Source: Dactylonectria macrodidyma
Lineage: Eukaryota > Ascomycota > Sordariomycetes > Hypocreales > Nectriaceae
DNA length: 64,000 nucleotides
Reading direction: 5' to 3'
NCBI GenBank assembly: GCA_020744425.1
Contig: JAGMUV010000005.1
Location: forward strand, 3,968,001 to 4,032,000
The notes below the pieces were generated by a model, which did no database searches, was not told the origin of the DNA, and saw only the letters and a list, made by a program, of their open reading frames with translations. The position numbers and the translations under genes are program-made. Positions 56,357 through 64,000 of the stretch are shown here, in pieces; positions within the stretch are counted from its first letter, which is position 1, and each line of letters starts with the position of its first letter.

Positions 56357-56626
56357 ATGGTAAGTGCCTGTTCTTCATGCATCATCGTCCTTCGATCATG
56401 ACTGACAATTATTGTAGGCGAGCTTACCAAACCTCCGCCGCCTCTTTATCGAGGCCCGAACAGATGACGAGGAGCGAGAAGTATCTCGGAGGGCGGTATG
56501 CGTCTCAACTCGCCATTCATTTCCCGCCACCATGCTAATGCTGGACAGTTCTACAATGCTGTGCTCTTTATGGGATCCGTCGCCGTCTTCAGTCTAATAG
56601 CTCAAAAGCTCAACGCAGGAAAATGA
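56357..56626 (+). CDS. Small single-pass membrane protein (52 residues), function unknown
   Basis: Three coding exons: 56357-56359 (only the ATG), 56418-56495 and 56549-56626. Both introns have clean signals (GTAAGT donor with CTGAC branch and TTGTAG acceptor, 58 nt; GTATGC donor with GCTAAT branch and GACAG acceptor, 53 nt), and the frame is kept, giving 52 residues. The sequence begins MASLPNLRRLFIEARTDD, is charged through residue 26, and then has one hydrophobic helix (about 28-45, FYNAVLFMGSVAVFSLIA) ending QKLNAGK. Size and topology resemble small mitochondrial outer/inner membrane subunits such as Tom or respiratory-complex accessory proteins, but I do not recognise the family. It sits between APL2 (divergent) and CDC9 (convergent, 103-bp gap). 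Confidence 0.7.
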
Positions 56627-56729
56627 ACTATTGCATCAATATGTCCCGTATCTCTCCACGCATTTGCGGGGCTTGGCGCCAGTGCTAGAAGCGAAAATTA
56701 CAGTGTAACCTTATGGGCATTACTTCTAT

Positions 56730-59444
56730 TTACTGGTCTTCATCCTCAACGTCTCGTTCCACCACTTCGCCCTGCGTTGACACAGCCTTTGCCTCCTGCT
56801 TCCTCCAGAGACCAGCCAAGAATTCATTCGTGCTCGCCTCATCTATTCCCTTGTCTTCCCTCTTCTTCAAAAACCTCGGGAACCTCATGCTCAATCCCCT
56901 CTCATCGCTGACCAACCCAATCGCAGCCGTGTACACTGGACTCAACGTAATGTCCGCAAACGCCATCTCCCATACTTCTTGGGGCTCAAACCATACATCC
57001 GGTATAGGTCCTGAATATTCCACAAAGCTAGGTTTTTGAGATCGAGTGTTTTTGACTTCTCCACTCTCCTTCCCATCGTCGTAAAACTCCTTGTTGGCTT
57101 TGTAAAATGTGTCTGTGAAGCCAGAAATGCATTTGCACACAGCTTCGAGCGATCCCGTGTCTTCATTCCGAACGGCAAGGAGAACAGGTGACCACCATTT
57201 CGCCTTGCGACCTTGACCATGCCATCCCGCAATGGGTATCAGGTCGAGCGTGTCGAAGCTGGAACTGTAGTCTTTCTTGACTTTAAGCCACGAGTCGAGT
57301 CGCTTATCTGGTTCATAGGTTGCGAGCAGAGGTTTCCGTCGCGACTTAGTCTTTTTCTCACCTTCCGCAGCCGATTTCGCCTTTCCCTTACCTTTGGTTT
57401 TAGTATTGGGTAGTGATATTTTCTCGCTCTCTTCCGGCGCCAGCTCCTCTGGTTCGCCAAGGTATGGTAGGGTTGTTAAATTGTCCAAAATTTTGACCAT
57501 GATGCCTTCGCATTTAGCCTCAGTCGCAGATTTGAAGAAATCCAAAACAGTCTCAGAGTCTGCAGAAGTGGCATCGAGGCTCTTCACCCACGTAAAGCGA
57601 TTGGGGACCTCTGTGAAAAGAGATCGCAGTAATTCTCGTCGCTCTCGGAACGGACGGTTGAGGAGTGGTTGTCCGTTGAGATACATGAGATCAAATGAGA
57701 AGAGGCAGACATTGATCGTAATGCTGCCGATGTCGACATCCTTCCTGGCACGATTAGTCAATGTTTGGAAGTTTTTCAGTTCGCCGTTGGTTTGGTCAAC
57801 AGCGACCACTTCGCCTTCCATAATAAAGCTTCCAACTCCTTCGCCCCAGATCTTTGGTATGAGCTCGACAAGATCAGGATATTTCTCAGTCATGAGCTCC
57901 AGATGCCTCGAGAAGATGGACACTTTGCCCTGCTCATCACAGTGAACCTGGGCTCTTTGTCCATCGTATTTATACTCGCAAGCAAAGTCCCTTCCCTGAA
58001 GTTTGGTAAGCATCTCGGACAGGTCCCGCGTAATGCTTCCCAGCATAGGACGCAGAGGGACATGAAGCGCAATGCCGCACCGGATCAGCAACTCATCCGA
58101 TATGCCGATTTCAAGGAGTACAGGGACCAGATCATTATAGTTTGGCCGCTTGGCGAAGCATCCCTTTACGATCTCTTCGCCTCTTACCCAGATCTCAGCC
58201 AACTCTTCTTTCTTCAATTTGGCCAACTCCGAAATCGATCTAACAGAAAAGTCCGCGCCTTGTGGTCGTGAGAGAAGGAAAGCTCTCGATAATGCAATCA
58301 ACATGGTCGTCTTGACCGCTCCAATGCGAAGCTAGGGCTATGTCAGCATGGGCATAGTCAGACATGTTCCGGGCGCACCTACATGCTGGCACAGAGTTCG
58401 CACGACGAAACGGCTCTCTTCCCCGCCGCGGGCGTCTTGCAGGAGTCGGTCTACGAGCCTCTGTTTGACTTCGGAACTTCCCTGCCCCTGGCTATTGGCG
58501 ATCTTCACTAGTGACTGATATACTCCCTTGATGGTGAGTGGCTTCGGTTTCCTTAGAGTAAAGCTTTGCTTCTTCTTTGCCTCGAATGCCACATCTCCAG
58601 CATCTCCATGCTTGTCGTAAATGGCTTTGAGTGAGCGGCTGTCGAGGCCACAAACATTTTTCAGAGCTTTTGAAATCGCAGAGCCACCCAGTCCGAGCTC
58701 CATAGATATATAAGGCGGCGAAATTGAATTCGTGGCCAACCAGACCTAAGAGAATGAGAAATGTTGACATAGAAGCAGATAGATACCTACCGCGGGCAGC
58801 AAACTTGATGGGTCTCCCTCGATCAAAATCCTTAGGCAATTTACCAAGGTATCTACAATCTTTATACGACTCGTGGTGCCGCTAACCAAGACAAAGCACC
58901 GAGTGAGGAGGGCGTAAGAAGCATCTCCACCCTCCGACTCCCAGTGCTCGTACAACGAGGGCAAGTACTGAGAAGGCTGAAAAGTAAGGGGCGATTCGTC
59001 GAGCGGTATGGATGTTGAAGTTGTATCTTCAGACATCCCAGCCGATTGGAGGCCGAGGGTAGCTTTAGACTTGCCCTTCGTCGGACTAGGTTTGGCGAGA
59101 GACGTTGGAAGGACGAGTGTTGGATTGGGCTCAGGCTCCGGGGTTTCTTTAGCCGAAGTTGATTCACTCAGCCCGCTAATATTGGATTGAGCGCCTGATT
59201 GACCAGCTTGCCTGTCGCTCACAAGCTCCTGATCCCACTCTGCCTGGAGCTTACGGGCCAGCTCTTCATCTGTCAACTCAGGCGCGGCATCACTGGACGC
59301 CGCCGTTGCCGACTGATCGGAGGCTTTAAACATGGTTTGCTTCTGCTTTGAGAAGAAATACTCCAACCCTTTAGGAGCTGCGGCAGACGGCTTGCTGCCA
59401 TCGCTGTTCAGCTTCCGCTTCTTGGAGGGGCTGGGCATTGTCAC
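56730..59444 (-). CDS. CDC9: DNA ligase I (ATP-dependent, Cdc9/Lig1)
   Basis: Three exons (59444-58791, 58745-58383, 58331-56730) give 872 residues in phase; introns are 45 and 51 nt. The disordered N-terminus carries KGLEYFFSKQ, a PCNA-interacting-like motif, then the ligase DNA-binding domain across exons 1-3 (GLDSRSLKAIYDKHGDAGDVAFEAKKKQ spans it). The adenylation domain has EYKYDGQRAQ with the AMP-accepting Lys460, IMEGEVVAVD, and the OB-domain region LDSWLKVKKDY and FKRFPRFL-like RFPRFLKKREDKGIDEA. It joins Okazaki fragments and completes excision repair. The start codon could also be two codons further in (MPSPSKKRK). The C-terminus is Glu/Asp-rich. It shares a 389-bp divergent promoter with eIF3k. 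Confidence 0.93.
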
Positions 59445-59833
59445 AGCAGGAGGTGCTTCAGGGATTCAGGGATTCAGATTCCTTCATCCGAGGCGGACTT
59501 TGTTCCCAATCGGCGGTAAAGTTCAAATCATTCATGAAAATATGATGATCAAGGCGTCATCTTAACATCTTGGCCATGCCGTCGTTCACAGCCCAACTAC
59601 AGACGCGACGGGCGGATGCTTGATGACGACGAGAGACGCGGGTGCACGTGACTCACACAAGGACAAAAGTTGCGGGAAACTGTCCAAATCACCAACCCCT
59701 CAGATGAACGCTAAACCTGTTTGAGACGCACAAGCGACTCCCTCACACAATCAGTAGAAATCTTTTCTGCCCCACCATCGTCTTTAACTTCTCTTCTTCC
59801 CTCCATCCCTCAACACCTCTCCCTTCCGACAAC
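59445..59833. promoter_or_regulatory. Bidirectional promoter of DNA ligase I and eIF3k
   Basis: 389 bp between divergent starts. Two ACGCG cores (59603-59607, 59636-59640) match the centre of MluI cell-cycle boxes. CACGTG (59645-59650) fits a Cbf1/bHLH E-box, and TGACTCA (59649-59655) fits a Gcn4/CPC1 site; the last two overlap. Motif matches are visible, roles are inference. Confidence 0.65.
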
Positions 59834-60736
59834 ATGAACGGCGAAGACCCGCCTGAGAGGCCAGAGGGCATCACTGCCATTATCAACGGCCTCGAGCGGT
59901 ACAACCCCGAGGCCGTCAGCCATCTGGAGGCCTATCTGCAGGAGCAGTGCGAGCAGAAGTACACCGACTGCAACGCCAACCGCACCCTGTTGAAGCTGTG
60001 AGTACACCTCTCCCCACGCGTCCAGCTCTCCCCCCCCCGGGTTTCTATGATGAATAAACTTGTCAACGTTTCCTATTACTTGACCGAGGCACTGCTTCAA
60101 TGGAAATTTTTATTAATTAGACTCTGAAATACCCATCACCCTCCTATTTGCACATTCTTTGCCACTTGTGGACCGAGGCTGACAAAATCTCCCGCTCCCA
60201 GTTACCAGCTCAACCCTGACCGCATCAAGGATGAGGTCGTGACCAACATCCTGGTCAAGGCCATGGCCGAATTTCCCTCCTCGCAATTCTCACTAGCCCT
60301 CCACCTCATTAACCCCTCAGCCGCCTCCAACGGCGAGCTCCACGAGGCCGTAGCCAAGCTCCGGTCCCTCAACGGCCAGCTCGAGGGTGCCCAATATGCT
60401 GGCTTCTGGGCCGACATTAACGGTGACGACCTCTGCGCCGACCTGATCGCCGACATTGTCGGCTTCGAGGAAGTGGTCCGCCACCGCATTGCCCTGCTAG
60501 TGTCGCAGTCCTTCCGTGAGCTCCAGCTCAGCCACCTCGAGTCATGGCTTGGCCTGAACGAGGACGCTACCAAGAAGTTCATCACCGAGGTCTATGGCTG
60601 GACCGTTGATGGTGAGGGCAACGTCAAGGTGCCCGCCAACCCCGAGAACGAGGCCAAGAAGTCCGAGATCCGGGAAGATGTGAACGTCGACCAGTTCTCG
60701 AGGGTGCTGCGACGTGCTTGGGAGGAGACAGTGTAG
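59834..60736 (+). CDS. EIF3K: Eukaryotic translation initiation factor 3 subunit K
   Basis: Two exons, 59834-59997 and 60202-60736, give 232 residues. The intron (204 nt) is long but has a GTGAGT donor and a CTCCCAG acceptor in phase 2. The protein is the HAM plus winged-helix type: GITAIINGLERYNPEAVSHLE and LEAYLQEQCEQKYTDCNANRTLL at the N-terminus, then LHLINPSAASNGELHEAV, VRHRIALLVSQSFREL and the winged-helix part LGLNEDATKKFITEVYGW. eIF3k is a non-core eIF3 subunit that pairs with eIF3l and is dispensable in some fungi. The gene is convergent with TSR4 (327-bp gap). Confidence 0.92.
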
Positions 60737-61063
60737 AAGATTCGTAAAGAATCAAAGGATTTTACTTCCCATCATTGGGACATGTCATGACGATCATGAT
60801 GAGGGAGGCAATTGCTAGCATAGCATGGAAGGGGTATAAAATCCAGGCGTTTAATAGGACCTGTCATTGAAGAACAATCCAAAGAAATCTTGAAACCGTT
60901 AAATATTTGCGTTGAACCCTACCGTGAGGAGTTGTCAATGATTGATGCGTGTCTAGTTTGACGTAACCAAGATGACGGTATTTTCACCTTTGCACCCCAT
61001 GCTTTTCCTTTCCCTCGTATATCCGCGACGTCTCCCCGTCTATAAACAACCAACTCCAGCTAC
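60737..61063. other. Convergent spacer between eIF3k and TSR4
   Basis: 327 bp of A/T-richer 3'-flank DNA. I see no gene or repeat in it. Confidence 0.6.
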
Positions 61064-62327
61064 CTACTTCCCCTTAGTCAACTCCTCCCACTGCACACCA
61101 GCCCACTCTTCAAGATATCCCACCTTGCCCAGCTCCGTACCTCGCGGCGAGCAATCCTTCTCGCACACACCCACGATGATGGTCCCCCACTCCATGCCGT
61201 CGAGGCTCATATCATCGGCCTCGAGCTCGGCGATGGCGTTTGGCATCAGCTGGACCTCAAACACCCTCCGGGCACCGCAGGCACCGCAGCGCGGGAGGGC
61301 GCCCTTGGTTACAGCCTCGCCCACGCGGTCCTTCTTCGAGTACAGCAGAGGCGCGCCGGCGAACTCGTAGCGGATGACCTGGTCCGGGTTCTGGGCCAGG
61401 CGGTCGGCGAACTTCTGGAAGGCGGCGTCCATGGTGGACTCAAAGGCCTCACGGTCGAGGATGGACGGCTCCGGGGCGTCAGCGTCCTCGATGCGGGCGT
61501 TGTCCGGGAGCTTGGTGGGCGTCGAGTCGAGCGTCTCGAAGTCGGCGTCGGCCAGGTACAGCATCGGGTAGGCGTCGGGCTGCGACGCAGGCCAGGGCTC
61601 AGCCGGCGCCGGAGGGACGGCCGGAGGGGCGTTGATGGACAGCGTCTCCGCGAAGGTCTTGGGAAGGGTCGCTGTGGCGGTTTCGACGGCCGTGGGGGCC
61701 GGAGCCGGAGCCGGTTTGGCTGGTTGGGAGGAGAAGGGATTCAATGAGGCGCCGGAGCTGAACGGGTTGCTGGAGCTGCTCGACGAACTGAACGGGTTGG
61801 CGTTGCTGGCCAAAGGATTCGCGCCTCCTCCAAGACTCGTCGCCCCGAAGAGTGCCTCACCCAGCCCAGGCCCGTCGTTTTTGGATTTTTGTTGCTCCTC
61901 CGCTTTCTTTTCCTCCTTGAGCTCCTGCTCGGGGGCTTCCTCCTTCCACACCCTCACCCCACGTAAGGCGCGGATGCTGCCCTCTCTGCGCCGACAAGTC
62001 GGACGCCGGCACGTAAAAACGTATAGTCGTCGGTCGTGTTCGGGGAATCGCTCTGGGAGCTCGCCGTTGATTTGTAGCAGCAGGACCATTAGGTCCTTGC
62101 AGACTTTGCATCTGGCATATGCCGCACTCGGTGCGCTTTCAGGGTCCAGCCAGTCCTGTCCCACGTATTAGTGCCTAGATTCGACCGACGTCCTGGGAAT
62201 GGAAACGCACAGGACATCCTCCGATACGGCTAATGGTGTCGTCATCTGCCTCCTTCGAGGCATATCCCAAAAGGACATTTGTCTCCTCGAACTCGCCGTC
62301 CGAGGAATCGGAGTCGTAAGAAGCCAT
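61064..62327 (-). CDS. TSR4: PDCD2/TSR4-type ribosomal-protein chaperone
   Basis: Two exons (62327-62211, 62155-61064) give 402 residues. The 55-nt intron (GTGCGT donor, CTAAT branch, GGGACAG acceptor) rejoins GGCPDWLDPESAPSAAYARC, the start of the PDCD2 N-terminal zinc-binding region, with CKVCKDLM and FTCRRPTCRRR continuing it. The C-terminal PDCD2_C domain is visible from about 255 on: QVIRYEFAGAPLLYS, RCGACGARRVFEVQLMPNAI and GMEWGTIIVGVCEKDC. Tsr4 is a co-translational chaperone of uS5 (Rps2) and is needed for 40S biogenesis. The middle is a long Pro/Ala/Ser-rich linker with three NPF motifs (see findings). Confidence 0.9.
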
Positions 62328-62716
62328 ATTGAAGTTGGTATAGGGTTGCTGAAATCTATGGTGGGGTCAAGATTTTTTTTCTTGGAGTTGATGTTGATGC
62401 GGGGCTTAGCGCGCCGATAAGGGAACCTGGACAAGGCAGCAAACACCACTTGGGTATGTCTGTGTCAATTACGAATGCAAAGATGGAATTTTGTGTATGT
62501 GAAGGATGGTCCATTTGATATTAGAAAAACTGATATGCACTTCAATCATTTTGATTGCCACCAGTATCCTTTTGTCTACCGTCTTTCTAACGTGGTATCT
62601 CCCCGTTCGTCACAGATCCGGTACTACCCATCATTGAGATAGCCTTAAGTATGGTGCCCCCCACACATCTTTGTCCAACATGAACTGAATAAAAGGGCTT
62701 TAAAGCTCATTTAGCC
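62328..62716. other. Intergenic region: TSR4 promoter and CCT6 3' flank
   Basis: 389 bp between the TSR4 start and the CCT6 stop, both on the minus strand. A/T-richer at 62460-62560. Nothing else recognisable. Confidence 0.6.
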
Positions 62717-64000
62717 TTACATGTGGTCATTGGGGCCATCCATACCGGGGCCCGGTCCACCTGCTCTGCCCATCTGTCGAGCCTTCAACAGCTCGTCGCA
62801 CAGAAGCAGATTGGACGCAATACTGGCACTGGAAGCCACGCAGTTTCGCAATACTCGGAAGGAGTCGAAGATACCCAGCATCTCGGGATCCATAGGGTCT
62901 CCCGTTTCAAGATCCAGGCCAACCACGTTTCCTTCGGCGTGCTCGTCCTGCAGGGCAGCAACTGTGTTGTATGTCAGTCCCTATTTGAAGCTGTATAGAC
63001 GAAATTTCCACTTACGAGCATCCTGAATGTCGAGACCAGCGTTGGCAGCCAGGGTCTTGGGAATAATGAGCAGCGCATCGGCGAAAGCCTCCACACCCCA
63101 CTTCGCCTTGCCCTTGACGGACTTGGAGAAGGCATCGCTCTTCAAGTGGGCGGCACAAGCAACCTGGAAGGCACCGGCTCCGGGAACGACGCTCCCGTCC
63201 ACAATCATGTTGTATACACTTCGAAGACCGTCACGCACGGCATCCGTAACTTGGGCAATGGTGTGCTGGTTGGGGCCTTTGATCATCAGGGTGACCGACT
63301 TAGGGTCCTTGACCTCCTCGACAAAGGTAAACTTCTCCTCGCCCAGAGTCTGCTCGTAGACGAGACCAGCCCAGCCCAAAGCTTCCTCAGTGAGGTCTTC
63401 CACGCTGTTCTGCGCAATACCACCACAGACCAGCTGGAGACGCTCCATGTTTCTCCGCTTAGCTCTTCGGAGAGCGAGGATGCCGTTCTTGGCGAGCACA
63501 TCCAGGGAAAGAGGATCGATACCCTTCTGGTTGATGACGACAAAGTTCTTCTTGCCATCGTTGCCACACAGTTCCTTCTTCAAGTCGACAATCTTCTTCA
63601 GCTTGGAATCGACGAATCGGCGCTCACTCTCAACGAGCTTGTCGCGCTGCTCGGCGCTGGAGTAGAAGAAGCTAGAGTTGATCTCCGACTTCTCATACTC
63701 TAAGCTGACGTTGAGGGTCAGGATGTAACAGTTCTCGAGTCGCTTCGGCATATCGGGGTGTCGGGCACCGTGATCCAGCGCCAGGCCACGGATGAGGGTG
63801 GTATCGGCTGCTGTGCGGTGCTGCATCTTCATGATCTCCACCATGTGCAAGTCGGGCTTCGCGGGGGCCTGGTAGATGGCCAGAACGGCATCGACGATAG
63901 CGGGGGTCAGCCTGGCAGCCAGGGTCGAGTTGAGTTTAGTGGTAAGCGAGGTTCGGGCAACGCTGAGGAGGAGCTCGCGGTCAACCTCCCTGGGGAGCTT
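62717..64000 (-). CDS. CCT6: Chaperonin CCT subunit zeta (CCT6), 5' partial
   Basis: The last two coding exons are visible: 64000-63016 (open to the window edge) and 62961-62717, joined by a 54-nt intron (GTAAGT donor, AACACAG acceptor, phase 1). The visible 410 residues cover part of the equatorial and intermediate domains plus the whole apical domain: [49 protein letters not shown], and in the second half [12 protein letters not shown] and [21 protein letters not shown]. These are hallmark CCT-zeta segments of the cytosolic TRiC chaperonin for actin, tubulin and WD-repeat proteins. The C-terminus ends in a Gly/Pro/Met-rich tail. The ATP-binding N-terminal part lies beyond base 64000. Confidence 0.93.

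Noticed and set aside
1..64000. CRISPR arrays, insertion sequences, operons or prokaryote-type ribosome binding sites
   Set aside because: The window has introns, monocistronic spacing and eukaryotic families throughout. The repeats seen are coding minisatellites or simple tracts.

Overview
This window is nuclear DNA of a filamentous ascomycete, most likely a Sordariomycete and probably Hypocreales; that placement is inferred from gene style, not from a search. Genes are split by short introns (mostly 45-75 nt) with GTRNGT-type donors and CTRAY-type branch points. Coding DNA is GC-rich, intergenic spacers run 0.2-2.9 kb, and the gene set is typically fungal (FIG1, BCK1, a GH5_12 glucosylceramidase, a Zn2Cys6 regulator). 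I see no rRNA, no convincing tRNA, no intact transposon and no secondary-metabolite cluster.

Layout. 1-5 kb: 3' end of a secreted Ser/Thr-rich protein (+) and a protein tyrosine phosphatase (-). 6-16 kb: FMP25-type mitochondrial RCC1 protein (-), COG3 (+), YMC1-type mitochondrial carrier (+), TIP20/RINT1 (-). 16-27 kb: FIG1-type claudin-like membrane protein (+) and a repeat-interrupted GH47 alpha-1,2-mannosidase (-). 27-37 kb: cell-wall-integrity MAPKKK BCK1 (-) and a GH5_12 glucosylceramidase/steryl-glucosidase (-). 38-41 kb: Zn2Cys6 regulator (+) and a four-helix MARVEL-like protein (-). 42-52 kb: SKI3 (+), RMI1 (-), VPS51 (+), NIF3 (-), BOL2 (+). 53-64 kb: AP-1 beta-adaptin (-), a 52-residue membrane protein (+), DNA ligase I (-), eIF3k (+), TSR4/PDCD2 (-) and CCT6 (-, cut by the window end).

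The gene models were assembled by hand from reading frames, splice signals and codon phase. For every complete multi-exon gene the summed exon length is divisible by three. Functionally the window is mostly housekeeping. It has a notable concentration of membrane-traffic factors: COG3, TIP20 and VPS51 are all tethering-complex subunits, and AP-1 beta lies nearby. It also carries glycan and cell-wall functions (GH47, BCK1, GH5) and RNA/protein quality control (SKI3, TSR4, CCT6).

The most interesting items are: (i) an array of four alternating GTTTTCGC/GCGAAAAC half-sites with near-constant spacing, and a separate CGG-N7-CCG palindrome, both upstream of the Zn2Cys6 gene; (ii) two independent minisatellite insertions inside the catalytic domain of the GH47 mannosidase; (iii) an apparent mitochondrial presequence encoded upstream of the internal start of NIF3; (iv) a tiny membrane-protein gene whose first coding exon is only the ATG.
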